NCBI GenBank assembly: GCA_000431795.1
Contig: FR887359.1
Span: forward strand, 15,730-79,729
Direction: 5' to 3'
Length of the DNA stretch: 64,000 bases
Origin: Clostridium sp. CAG:302
GTDB lineage: Bacteria > Bacillota_I > Bacilli_A > RF39 > UBA660
The notes beneath the pieces are model-generated. The model did no database searches. It was not told the origin of the DNA and saw only the letters and a list, made by a program, of their open reading frames with translations. The position numbers and the translations under genes are program-made. Of the stretch, positions 32,304-40,816 are shown one piece after another (within the stretch, counting starts at the first letter, position 1; each line of letters opens with the position of its first letter).

Positions 32304-32592
32304 ATCTAATAGATAAGCACACAAACATATTAATTGTAGAAACATATAAAACGAAGTTTGTTTTATATATCTACCTAAATAGAAGTTTTATTTAGAATAT
32401 TAATATGAGTGCAGATTAATGGGTGTTAAAGTAGAGACTTTAATTTCTTATCTTACTATTAGATATACATATATGTATGAGAGAAGTAACTCATTAGATA
32501 AGAGGTTGGTTGTATTAACTGACATTAATATGATTTAACTATTCGTAAACTTGGGAATGTACTATTTGTCAGATAGTATGTTCTTTTCTTTT
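32304..32592 (+). ncRNA. Unidentified, strongly structured non-coding RNA of about 290 nt
   Basis: It is bounded by a consensus promoter and a good terminator and has no reading frame. Domain 1: an outer GCAC/GTGC (32317-32320/32409-32412) and 9-bp CATATTAAT (32326-32334/32399-32407) close a junction. Two hairpins lie inside it, ATATAAAAC (32344-32352/32360-32368) under TAGA/TCTA, and CTAAATA (32375-32381/32389-32395). Both hairpins have the same loop, GAAGTTT. Domain 2: ATTAATG/CATTAAT (32415-32421/32523-32529) closes TTAAAGT-AGAG-ACTTTAA (32426-32443) and CTTATCT/AGATAAG (32447-32453/32496-32502). The next gene has its own extended -10, so this is probably not a leader. I match it to no known family. 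Confidence 0.7.
32555..32592 (+). terminator. Terminator of the structured RNA
   Basis: An 11-bp stem with two wobbles (32555-32565/32573-32583) and a TTTTCTTTT tail. Confidence 0.8.
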
Positions 32593-32633
32593 ATCATAAA
32601 TTATGCTATACTATTTGCGAAAGAAGTGATACC

Positions 32634-34804
32634 ATGAAAGAACTATTAAGTCCCGCGGGAAATATGGAATGCCTAAAAGCAGCAATTCATAATGGCGCAG
32701 ATGCCATCTATCTAGGAGGTAAATCCTTTGGAGCACGTGCCTTCGCTGGTAATTTTACTAATGAAGAATTGAAAGAAGCCGTTAATTATGCTCACTTATA
32801 TGGCGTAAAAATATATGTAGCGGCCAATACCATTATCTACAATAATGAAATAAAAGACTTCTTAGAATATATAAATATCTATATCAAATAGGTGTGGATG
32901 CTTTAATAATGCAAGATATAGGTATGATATCATTAGTAAGAAAAATATTTCTTGATATAGAAGTTCATGCTTCAACACAGTGTCATAATCACAATAGCGA
33001 AGGTATCAAATTATTAAAATCACTTGGAGTAACAAGAGTAGTACTTGATAGAGAAATGTCATTAAAAGAAATAGAGAACATTAATATAGATATTGAAAAA
33101 GAAGTCTTTATACATGGAGCTCTATGTAATTCATATTCTGGTTGCTGTCTATTTAGTTTTATGAATGGTGGAAGAAGTGGTAACAGAGGAGAATGTACAC
33201 AAGTTTGTAGACTACCATTTAAATTAATAAAAAATGGTAAATACATAGATACTCCAAATAAATATTTACTTAGTACCAAAGAATTAAATACCATTAATAA
33301 TTTTGATAAATTACTAGACTCAGATATTGTAAGTTTCAAAATAGAAGGAAGAATGAAGTCACCAAGTTATGTTGGTTATGTAACAAGACTATATCGAAAA
33401 CTAATAGATAATCATACTAACAAAGTAACTAGCGAAGAAGAAAATAATCTAAAAATACTATTTAACAGGGACTTCACCAGTGGTTATTTATTTAATGATA
33501 AAGTAATGAACACAAGTACTTCCAATCATCAAGGATTAGAAATAGGAAGAGTACTCGAAGTAACCCCTAAAAAAATAAAAATTAAATTAACAAATAATCT
33601 ATATCAAGAAGATGGCATCAGATTCAAAAACAGTAACCTAGGTATGATAGCTAACTTCATATATAACGAAAAAGATTTACTCATAAATACTGCTAATAAA
33701 GGAGATATAATCTATCTAGATAATAAAATAAATTTAAAAGAAAAAGATATACTTATTAAAACTTCCAGTGGGCATCTAGATGAAGAAATCCTATCTACTA
33801 GTGAAAAGAAAATAATTATAACTATTGATGTATTGCAAATAAATGATTATTTAGAAATAACATTCAAAGATAATAATGGTAATAAAGTTAGTGATAGAGT
33901 AAAAACAGAAGTACCACAAAAAAGACCTACAACTAATGAAGAAATAAAAGAAAAACTAACTAAATTAGGAAATACTCCATTTATATGTAGTAAAATAAAT
34001 ATAAATATAAATAAAGATATCTTTGTTAATATGAAAGATTTAAATAACATAAGAAGATTACTTATAAATAACCTAACAGAAGCAAGAACCAGTATTAAGA
34101 GAGACCTTATCGTTAATGAATATCCATTAGATTATAATGAAGAAACAAACTACTATACTGAAATATCTGTTCTTGCCCGAAATAAAGACCAAGTAGAAGC
34201 CTCTCTTGCCATGAATGTTGATAGAATATATCTGGATAGTGATTTATATGAAGAATATAAAGGTAACAGCAAAGTATATTTAAGACTAGAAAGAGTAAAT
34301 AGTACCTATCCTTGTACCACCAGTAACATACTTGCCACTGAATTGGGAGCTATAAATAAGTATAAAAATAGTAATCTAATTAGTGACTACTACCTAAATG
34401 TAGTAAATAACTATAGTATCAAGTTCCTTCTTGATAATGGTGTTAAAAGAGTAACATTATCCCCAGAAATAAATTATAACTATCTAGATGATTACATCAA
34501 AGATAAAGTAGAAATTATTATCTATGGTACCATTGAAAATATGCTTACCAAGTCCTGCCCAATCAAAGAACTAAAGATGTGTCCGTGTAAGAAAGAAGAT
34601 ATTTATTTTCTAGAGGACATAAATAAAAATAGATATAGAATTCTTCATAACAATTGTCTAACTCATATTATGCACTATAAAAAAATAAATTATATAGACA
34701 ATATAGAATATTACAAAAATATTGGTATTAGATCATTTAGACTAGAATTACTTGATGAAACTTATGATGAAGTAATTAAATTAATTAATGAAATAAAGAA
34801 ATAA
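32634..34804 (+). pseudogene. U32 family peptidase / TrhP-like tRNA hydroxylation protein, interrupted by a frameshift
   Basis: Two frames together make one long U32 protein of about 720 aa. 32634-32891 gives the N-terminus (ELLSPAGNMECLKAAIHNGAD), and 32891-34804 continues at GVDALIMQDIG. A single missing A in the run at 32873-32875 explains the break: restoring it yields a continuous YIKYLYQIGVDAL. The U32 signature with its cluster Cys is intact (HGALCNSYSGCC, GGRSGNRGECTQVCRLP). A second domain follows, with CPCKKED near the end. Family members act in tRNA 5-hydroxyuridine formation or as putative collagenases. The rest of the frame is undamaged, so a very recent mutation or a homopolymer sequencing error is likely. 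Confidence 0.8.
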
Positions 34805-34818
34805 TTATTAATATATAA

Positions 34819-34872
34819 CCTATGAAGCCTAAGGTCTTCATAGGAACCATAGAGCTTATAATCTCTATGGTT
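34819..34872 (+). repeat. Paired-hairpin intergenic element, copy 6
   Basis: Perfect stems CCTATGAAG (34819-34827/34836-34844) and AACCATAGAG (34845-34854/34863-34872), tops C-CTAAGG-T and C-TTATAA-T. Confidence 0.8.
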
Positions 34873-34910
34873 AAAATATTGTTTTATATAGTAAACTACC
34901 AAAAAATATT

Positions 34911-34964
34911 CTTTAGGGAGTCTATAGCCTCCCTAAAGCCTCTTAAAACTATAGATTTAAAAGG
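34911..34964 (-). repeat. Paired-hairpin intergenic element, copy 7 (inverted)
   Basis: The 10-bp CTTTAGGGAG (34911-34920/34929-34938) comes first and the 9-bp stem (34939-34947/34956-34964, one C/A mismatch) second, the reverse order of + copies. The mismatches are T/C and A/A. It faces copy 6 across 38 nt. Confidence 0.65.
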
Positions 34965-34984
34965 AAAAAATAACACAATACCAG

Positions 34985-35013
34985 TTGACAAATCAAATAT
35001 TTAGTCATATAAT
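34985..35013 (+). promoter_or_regulatory. Promoter of the thrS T-box operon
   Basis: TTGACA (34985-34990), 17-bp spacer, TATAAT (35008-35013). Confidence 0.8.
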
Positions 35014-35020
35014 TAATACA

Positions 35021-35220
35021 TATTCAATGCAATGATGAGGACACGATTATATATACTTTATTCATAGAGAGTTAGTGGCTGGTGTAAGCTAATAATAAAA
35101 ATATATAATTACTACCTCAGAGTGGAATGCAAACATTTCCGGTTAACAACCGTTATCAAAATTAAGACCAAAGAAGGATGGTACCGAGATCGTATTCTCT
35201 CCTTCAGAAGGTCTTTTTTT
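35021..35220 (+). promoter_or_regulatory. T-box leader (threonine), with terminator
   Basis: This regulatory leader senses uncharged tRNA-Thr and prevents early termination. The T-box motif AAGAAGGATGGTACCGAG (35171-35188) is clear, and stem I elements AATGATGAGGACACGAT and AGTGGCTGGTGTAAGC lie upstream. The specifier region near 35111-35116 reads ACTACC; both ACT and ACC are Thr codons. The competing terminator pairs AAGACC (35164-35169) with GGTCTT (35210-35215) and GAAGGA (35173-35178) with TCCTTC (35200-35205), then a T run. It controls the 82-residue protein gene and thrS. Confidence 0.88.
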
Positions 35221-35241
35221 CATTAAAGGGAGGTTTAAAAA

Positions 35242-35490
35242 ATGAAAAACACTTACATACCTATAGAGGTTAATAAACAAAATAAAGTAAAAACATGGTA
35301 TTTAGATGTAACAAATCTAGGACTTGAAGAACTAATATCATTAAAAAATGAATTAAATGGAGTATCAGTAAGCTGTCTAGATGCCATTATTTACGATAGA
35401 ACATGTTCATCAGCCTTTATGCATCAAATACGCAAAGAAAGAAAACAAACAGGTAAAAGAAAAATTCAAAAGAAAATAAGAAGAAGATAA
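35242..35490 (+). CDS. Small basic protein under T-box control, unknown
   Basis: 82 aa. A folded-looking N-terminal half (YIPIEVNKQNKVKTWYLDVTNLGLEELISLKNELN) is followed by an extremely basic tail ending RKIQKKIRRR, which suggests RNA or ribosome binding. A strong GGGAGG site is present. It is the first gene after the threonine T-box and 13 nt ahead of thrS. Because this ThrRS lacks the usual N-terminal TGS domain I compared the two; I see no TGS resemblance. Function unknown. Confidence 0.6.
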   Translation: MKNTYIPIEVNKQNKVKTWYLDVTNLGLEELISLKNELNGVSVSCLDAIIYDRTCSSAFMHQIRKERKQTGKRKIQKKIRRR

Positions 35491-35503
35491 GGAGATAGAT
35501 AAT

Positions 35504-37258
35504 ATGATAAATATTAAAGAAAATGAAGATTTAAGTAGATTAAATCACTCTTGTGCTCACTTACTTGCACAAGCTGTAAAACACTTATATCCAAATGCTA
35601 AATTTTGGGTAGGACCAGTAATTGAAGATGGATTTTATTATGACATTGATTTGGGTGATGAAGTAATAAAAGAAGAGGACTTACCAAAGATTGAAAAGGA
35701 AATGAAAAAAATAGCTAAAGATGGTAAGAGAATAGTAAGACATGAACTAACTAAAAAAGAAGCTTTAGAAATGTTCCATGATGATCCATATAAAATAGAT
35801 TTAATTAGCAGAATGGATGAAAAAGAACAAGTAATATCTTGTTACACTCAAGGAGACTTCACTGATCTTTGCCGTGGACCTCATGTTGATACAGTAAAAG
35901 AATTAAAATACTTCAAACTAATTAAAGTATCCGGAGCCTATTGGAAGGCTGATTCAAATAACAAAATGCTTCAGAGAATATATGGCGTATGCTTTAGAAA
36001 TGAAGAAGATTTAAATGACTACATTAAGGAACTTGAAGACCGTAAAGCAAGAGACCATAGAAAGATAGGCAAAGACTTAGATATCTTTATGAATCATGAT
36101 CTAGTAGGTAAGGGAATGCCTTTATGGTTACCAAATGGTTCAATAGTAAGAAAAGAACTAGAAAACTATATCTATCATAAAGAACAGAAATTAGGTTATT
36201 CTCACGTATATACACCTTGTGTTGGAACAGTAGACTTATATAAAACTTCAGGCCATTGGGATCATTATAAGGAAAATATGTTCCCATCAATGAAAGTAGA
36301 TGATGAAGAGTTTGTACTAAGACCAATGAATTGTCCACATCATATGTTAATCTATGGAAATACTATCCATTCATATCGTGAATTACCAATCAAAATAGGA
36401 GAATTTGCTACAGACTTTAGATATGAAGCTTCAGGAGCAGTAAAAGGTTTAGAAAGAGTAAGGTGTATGTGTCAAAATGATGCCCATCTATTCGTAAGAC
36501 CAGATCAAATAAAACAAGAGTTCAAAGAAGTAGTAAGTCTAATACTAGATGTCTACAAGGACTTTGGTTTAAAAAATTATACTTTCAGATTATCCCTTAG
36601 AGATCCTGAAGATAAACATAAATACTTTGATGATGATGAGATGTGGAATAATGCTGAAAATGAATTAAGAGAAGTTCTTAATGAGATAGGAGTACCATAT
36701 CACGAAGCCATTGGAGAGGCAGCTTTCTACGGGCCTAAATTAGATGTTGAAGTAAAACCAGCAGTAGGACCTGAAGTAACTCTATCAACTTGTCAATTAG
36801 ATTTCTTATTACCAAGAAGATTTAACTTATCATACATAGATAATAATGGTGAAAAGAAAGTACCAGTAGTTCTACATAGAGCTATATTTGGAACATTTGA
36901 TAGATTCACTGCCTTCATTCTTGAAGAAACAAAAGGAGCTCTTCCATTATGGTTATCACCAGTACAAATAAATATTATCCCAGTAAATAACGAATATCAC
37001 CTAGAATACGCTACTAACTTATTAAATAAACTAAGAGATAAAGAGTTCCGTGTGGAACTAGATTCTCGTGATGAAAAGATGGGTTATAAAATAAGAGAAG
37101 CTCAAACTAAGAAGATACCATACACTCTAGTACTAGGTAATAATGAAAGAGATAATAATACTATAACATATCGTAAATATGGTGAAGAGTCTACTACTAC
37201 AATGAGTACTGAAGAATTTATTACTATGATTGAAGAGCAAATAAAAGAATATAAATAA
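35504..37258 (+). CDS. thrS: Threonyl-tRNA synthetase lacking the TGS domain
   Basis: 584 aa against about 640 in most bacteria. The protein begins directly at the editing domain (HSCAHLLAQAVK, then CTQGDFTDLCRGPHV, the zinc-type His/Cys set) with no TGS ubiquitin-like domain before it. The class II core is complete: RPMNCPHHMLIY, FRYEASGAVKGLERVRCM, STCQLDFLLPRRF and LHRAIFGTFDRF; the anticodon-binding domain ends the protein. It charges tRNA-Thr and edits Ser-tRNA-Thr. The AAGGAG site and ATG at 35504 leave no room for a missed TGS extension. Regulated by the upstream T-box. Confidence 0.96.
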   Translation: MINIKENEDLSRLNHSCAHLLAQAVKHLYPNAKFWVGPVIEDGFYYDIDLGDEVIKEEDLPKIEKEMKKIAKDGKRIVRHELTKKEALEMFHDDPYKIDLISRMDEKEQVISCYTQGDFTDLCRGPHVDTVKELKYFKLIKVSGAYWKADSNNKMLQRIYGVCFRNEEDLNDYIKELEDRKARDHRKIGKDLDIFMNHDLVGKGMPLWLPNGSIVRKELENYIYHKEQKLGYSHVYTPCVGTVDLYKTSGHWDHYKENMFPSMKVDDEEFVLRPMNCPHHMLIYGNTIHSYRELPIKIGEFATDFRYEASGAVKGLERVRCMCQNDAHLFVRPDQIKQEFKEVVSLILDVYKDFGLKNYTFRLSLRDPEDKHKYFDDDEMWNNAENELREVLNEIGVPYHEAIGEAAFYGPKLDVEVKPAVGPEVTLSTCQLDFLLPRRFNLSYIDNNGEKKVPVVLHRAIFGTFDRFTAFILEETKGALPLWLSPVQINIIPVNNEYHLEYATNLLNKLRDKEFRVELDSRDEKMGYKIREAQTKKIPYTLVLGNNERDNNTITYRKYGEESTTTMSTEEFITMIEEQIKEYK

Positions 37259-37262
37259 CATA

Positions 37263-37297
37263 AAAATGTAAAGTATATAACTACTTTACATTTTCTA
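37263..37297 (+). terminator. thrS terminator
   Basis: A 13-bp perfect stem, AAAATGTAAAGTA (37263-37275) with 37282-37294, ending in Ts. Confidence 0.85.
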
Positions 37298-37313
37298 TAT
37301 AAAAGGAGAACTT

Positions 37314-37826
37314 ATGACAAAAGAAGAACTATTACAAAAATTAACACTAGTGGCTATGGATCATGCTGATATTACTACTTTGGACAAACCAATTATAGGC
37401 ACTCATTCCTTAGCCCCTTGTCTTGGAATACTTCTATATGATGAAAAAAAGAAAATGGCCCTCGTTGCTCATGCCAGATCAGGAAACCCAATTCCTGCTT
37501 TAGATGAGTTATTTACCATTATCTATAAAAACAGATTATCTAGTACTAAGTTTAAGTATAAAATATTTGATGGTTACTACAAAGAAGAAGCAAAGTTTTA
37601 TCATACCAAAGAAATAATAAAGAAACATTTCAAAGAATATATACCCTTTAATGAAGAAGAAATACCAAGTACTGCTCTTCTAAAGAATCCTAACCTTGAA
37701 GCCAACGAATTCTATTTTGATGCTTCTACGGGTAAGTTTGTAACTAGTGAGGTATTAGCACTTCTACTAGAAGATAGCACCATTACTGAAGAAGAAAATA
37801 AACCAAAACATAGAAAAAAAATATAA
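37314..37826 (+). CDS. CheD-like deamidase-fold protein
   Basis: 170 aa. The segment IIGTHSLAPCLGILLYDEKKKMALVAHA resembles the CheD core, in which a Cys after a glycine-rich turn and a following His form the active site of a chemoreceptor glutamine deamidase. The Cys and His here are in the expected order and spacing. The rest (a Lys/Glu-rich middle and a basic KPKHRKK end) is not typical CheD. No chemotaxis gene is in the window, so if the fold is right the substrate may be different. Confidence 0.45.
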   Translation: MTKEELLQKLTLVAMDHADITTLDKPIIGTHSLAPCLGILLYDEKKKMALVAHARSGNPIPALDELFTIIYKNRLSSTKFKYKIFDGYYKEEAKFYHTKEIIKKHFKEYIPFNEEEIPSTALLKNPNLEANEFYFDASTGKFVTSEVLALLLEDSTITEEENKPKHRKKI

Positions 37827-37829
37827 AAT

Positions 37830-37860
37830 TGTAAAGTATACTAATTACTTTGCATTTTTT
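37830..37860 (+). terminator. Terminator of the CheD-like gene
   Basis: TGTAAAGTA/TACTTTGCA (37830-37838/37846-37854, one wobble) then TTTTTT. The stem overlaps the next promoter's -35. Confidence 0.7.
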
Positions 37861-37878
37861 CTATCAATTTGTTATAAT
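37850..37878 (+). promoter_or_regulatory. cca promoter
   Basis: TTGCAT (37850-37855), 17-bp spacer, TATAAT (37873-37878) with TGT before it; embedded in the preceding terminator. Confidence 0.6.
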
Positions 37879-37893
37879 ATAAGTGGAGGTACT

Positions 37894-38985
37894 ATGAAAG
37901 AAAAAGCACTTGAAGTATTAAAAAAATTATCTGAAAACAACTATGAATCCTACCTAGTTGGAGGTTATCCTAGAGATCTAATATTAGGAAGAAAAACTAA
38001 TGATATAGATATTTGTACAAGTGCAACTCCTAAAGAAATATTAGAAATATTTGATGATGTTATTGTATCAGATATGCAATATGGATCTGTAGTAATTGTA
38101 TATAAAGGCTGTAAGTTTGATACCACTACATTTAGAAAAGAAATAAAGTATGAAAGTAATCGAAAGCCAGTAAAAATAAAATACATTAAAGATATCAAAA
38201 AAGACCTTTTACGAAGAGACTTTACTATCAATACTTTATGTATTGATAAAGATGGTAATCTACTAGATATATTAAATATAAGAAGTGATTTAGATAACAA
38301 ATTACTTAAAACAGTAGGTAATCCTAGATATCGTATTAAAGAAGATTCTCTTAGAATACTTAGATGTATAAGATTTGCTACTATCCTAGATTTTGATATA
38401 GAAAAGAAGACTAAATACTTCCTAACTAAATATAGTTATTTATTAAAATCATTATCTATAAATAGAAAGAAAGAAGAACTAGATAAAATATTCTTATCTA
38501 AGAATAAAGAAAGAGGAAGAAGACTACTATTAGAATTAAATCTTACTAATGCTTTAGATTTAGATAAACTAGCTACAATTACTATGTGTACTGATCTTAC
38601 AGGTATTTGGTGTCAGCTAGAAGTAGATGATATCTATCCATTTACTAAAGTAGAGAAAGAGCAGATGTCTAAGTTAAGAGAACTATTAAAGTATGATAAA
38701 ATAGATAACTATCTACTATATAAATATGGTTTATATCTATGTACAGTCTATGCCGAAATAAAAGGTATACCAAGAAGAAAAATAAATACTATGTATTCTA
38801 AATTACCAATACTTACAAGAAGAGATATAAATGTAACTGGTGAAGAAATATCTATGATATTAAATAAACCTCCTGGTAAATATATTAAAGATATACTAGA
38901 TGATATAGAAGTAAATATACTAAATAGTAGTATTGGTAATGATAAAGAAGAAATAACTAAATATATTAAAGATAAATACTTATAG
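37894..38985 (+). CDS. cca: CCA tRNA nucleotidyltransferase (class II)
   Basis: 363 aa. This enzyme adds or repairs the 3' CCA end of tRNAs; the three tRNAs in this window encode CCA, so repair is its likely main job. Nucleotidyltransferase motif: LVGGYPRDLILG followed by the catalytic acid pair in NDIDI; DLLRRDFTINTL is motif B; the templating motif EDSLRILR (usually EDxxR) is present. The Lys-rich C-terminal helical body is somewhat short. Start ATG after GGAGG. Confidence 0.9.
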   Translation: MKEKALEVLKKLSENNYESYLVGGYPRDLILGRKTNDIDICTSATPKEILEIFDDVIVSDMQYGSVVIVYKGCKFDTTTFRKEIKYESNRKPVKIKYIKDIKKDLLRRDFTINTLCIDKDGNLLDILNIRSDLDNKLLKTVGNPRYRIKEDSLRILRCIRFATILDFDIEKKTKYFLTKYSYLLKSLSINRKKEELDKIFLSKNKERGRRLLLELNLTNALDLDKLATITMCTDLTGIWCQLEVDDIYPFTKVEKEQMSKLRELLKYDKIDNYLLYKYGLYLCTVYAEIKGIPRRKINTMYSKLPILTRRDINVTGEEISMILNKPPGKYIKDILDDIEVNILNSSIGNDKEEITKYIKDKYL

Positions 38986-39003
38986 AAATATAGGTATTTT
39001 TTA
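38974..39003 (+). terminator. cca terminator
   Basis: An 11-bp stem with one wobble (38974-38984/38989-38999) capped by a GAAA tetraloop, then Ts; it includes the TAG stop. Confidence 0.75.
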
Positions 39004-39010
39004 TATATAT

Positions 39011-39069
39011 CCCCTTAAGCCTGTAGTCTTTCGGGGCAAAAGAAAGCCTTAAGTAAAGTCTTTCTTTTG
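39011..39069 (+). repeat. Paired-hairpin intergenic element, copy 8
   Basis: The first stem CCCC..AAG (39011-39019/39028-39036) has two mid-stem mismatches; the second, CAAAAGAAAG (39037-39046/39060-39069), is perfect. Tops C-CTGTAG-T and a 13-base C...T loop. Confidence 0.75.
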
Positions 39070-39115
39070 AACATTTTTGGGTACTAAACCAAATAAAAAG
39101 TACATAATTATTACT

Positions 39116-39739
39116 ATGAAATACCTATATATAATAATATTACTTTTTATAATGACTGGATGCACTTTTTCAAATGATTATAAAGAAGACTATAACATTC
39201 TTGAAAATAATTCTATTAGATTTATTAAGAGTGATGCTAGTATATCTTTCTTAATAAATAAGGATAATACTTTTTATCTTCTAGTGTTAAATGGAACTAC
39301 TGTTACTGATACTGACTACCTAATAAAAATAGATAATACTAAGTATAACATTAACTATACTGAAGAATACCTACTAAAAGATACTTTAGTACTACAAGAT
39401 ATCATATTTAAAATAAATGATAAGATAGAAATAATACTAAATAATAAAACATTTTGTATATACCTAGATAGATTAAATAAAGATAATTTTTTAGAATGTG
39501 ATTTTATATATTTATATGATATTGATAAAGACTTCTATATAACAATAGATAGTAACCTTTTAGTACTCTTTTATGATGCTTATACTAAGTTTAATTATAA
39601 ATTCATGTATGAACTCTCTAAAGTATGGATAGATTCATATACCATAAGTAATGATAGTTATACAACATTAACTATCTATGAAGATAATTTCTGTGTTTCT
39701 TCATATAAAATAAGAGGTAAAACTATTCACAAAAAATAA
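39116..39739 (+). CDS. Lipoprotein of unknown function
   Basis: 207 aa from ATG 39116. The signal peptide MKYLYIIILLFIMTGC ends in a good lipobox, with Cys 16 as attachment site. The mature protein is rich in Asn, Asp and Tyr with alternating short strands (NTFYLLVLNGTTVTDTDYLIKI), without recognisable motif. No convincing Shine-Dalgarno sequence precedes the start, and upstream in-frame codons reach back to 39077, so the start is set by the lipobox. It stands alone between the repeat element and the ypmB-like promoter. Confidence 0.6.
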   Translation: MKYLYIIILLFIMTGCTFSNDYKEDYNILENNSIRFIKSDASISFLINKDNTFYLLVLNGTTVTDTDYLIKIDNTKYNINYTEEYLLKDTLVLQDIIFKINDKIEIILNNKTFCIYLDRLNKDNFLECDFIYLYDIDKDFYITIDSNLLVLFYDAYTKFNYKFMYELSKVWIDSYTISNDSYTTLTIYEDNFCVSSYKIRGKTIHKK

Positions 39740-39754
39740 AAAAAATGATACAAT
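39726..39754 (+). promoter_or_regulatory. Promoter of the ypmB-like/dnaD/nth operon
   Basis: TTCACA (39726-39731), 17-bp spacer, TACAAT (39749-39754) preceded by TGA (extended -10). Confidence 0.55.
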
Positions 39755-39777
39755 CTATTATATGGAGGAGAAGTAGT

Positions 39778-40179
39778 ATGAATAAAAAAGTATTAATAAC
39801 CATTTTAATAACTATAATTCTTCTCATATTTAGTATAATTCTATATCCCATAATAAAAAATAACAACTACCAAAAGAAATTACTAAATAATATTTATGAA
39901 AATACTGATTTAAAAGATATAAAATATCTAAATAAAGATAATAATTACTTCATAATAAAAACAAAAGATAAAGTACTAGTTTTAGATTTAAACCATGAAG
40001 AAGTATATAGTATAAGTACTAGTGAAATAAAGAAAAGTAATTTAGATTTATCTTATACAAGAAATAGTTTATACTATAAAGAAAGAATAAGAAAAAATAA
40101 TAAATTAACATACAAATATTATGATATAAAAACAAATGAAGAAGTATTTACTAGTGTACTAGGAGGTTCCAATGAATGA
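39778..40179 (+). CDS. YpmB/DUF5590-like membrane-anchored protein
   Basis: 133 aa: one N-terminal helix (about 3-24) and a small beta-rich outer domain (NNYFIIKTKDKVLVLDLN). Similarity to YpmB is weak by eye, but size, topology and place agree. Bacillus has ypmB just before aspB-asnS-dnaD-nth, and here the aminoacylation genes are missing so that it abuts dnaD, overlapping it by 8 nt. GGAGGAG precedes ATG 39778; the frame is open upstream to 39745. Confidence 0.55.
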   Translation: MNKKVLITILITIILLIFSIILYPIIKNNNYQKKLLNNIYENTDLKDIKYLNKDNNYFIIKTKDKVLVLDLNHEEVYSISTSEIKKSNLDLSYTRNSLYYKERIRKNNKLTYKYYDIKTNEEVFTSVLGGSNE

Positions 40180-40816
40180 GATAGAAAATATATTAAAAGA
40201 AAAACCAATTGTATTACCAAGATATTTATTTAATTACTATCTTAGACTAGGTATTACTCCTGAAGAATTAATAATTTTAATATTTATTATGGATAAAGGT
40301 AATAAAGTAATATATAATCCATTAGAATTAAGTGAAGAACTAGGAATGGATAAATTCAAAGTAATGGAACTTTTAAATAGTTTAAATGAAAAAAAGATTA
40401 TATCTATAACTGTTGAAAAAGAAAATAATAAGAGTGAAGAATACATATCATTAGAATTACTTTATAAAAAGATAGCCAATATATTAATAGATAAAAAAGA
40501 AGATAAGACACTAGATAATAGTGATATATTCTCTATATTTGAAAAAGAGTTTGGTAGAACAATATCCTCAATGGAATGTCAAATAATTAAAGGTTGGATA
40601 GATGATGGTTTTTCTCATGAACTAATAATGGAAGCTCTAAAAGAGGCTATATATAATGGTGTAACAAGTCTTAGATATATTGAAAAGATATTATATGAAT
40701 GGCGTAAAAAAGGATATAAGAATAAAAAAGATATACAAGAAGCTAAAGAAAAGTACCATGAAAGTAAAAAAGAAACTAAAGACTATTTCTTTTATGATTG
40801 GATAAATGATGATTAA
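40172..40816 (+). CDS. dnaD: Replication initiation protein DnaD
   Basis: 214 aa. The N-terminal winged helix (LPRYLFNYYLRLGITPEELIILIFI, LSEELGMDKFKVMELLNSL) drives oligomerisation. The C-terminal DnaD/DnaB-like domain (FEKEFGRTISSMECQIIKGW, LIMEALKEAIYNGVTSLRYIEKILYEW) and the YDW motif near the end bind DNA. DnaD acts with DnaB and DnaI to load the replicative helicase at oriC and restart sites. The ATG lies in the end of the ypmB-like gene and the C-terminus overlaps nth by 11 nt, giving a tight operon. Confidence 0.88.
   Translation: MNEIENILKEKPIVLPRYLFNYYLRLGITPEELIILIFIMDKGNKVIYNPLELSEELGMDKFKVMELLNSLNEKKIISITVEKENNKSEEYISLELLYKKIANILIDKKEDKTLDNSDIFSIFEKEFGRTISSMECQIIKGWIDDGFSHELIMEALKEAIYNGVTSLRYIEKILYEWRKKGYKNKKDIQEAKEKYHESKKETKDYFFYDWINDD

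Noticed and set aside
32860..32895. Programmed -1 frameshifting in the U32 gene
   Set aside because: No X-XXY-YYZ heptamer or downstream structure; a single lost A explains it more simply.
34822..35004. A 60-residue reading frame over the repeat pair and thrS promoter
   Set aside because: It runs through palindromic elements and the -35/-10, has no ribosome site, and its peptide is repeat-encoded.
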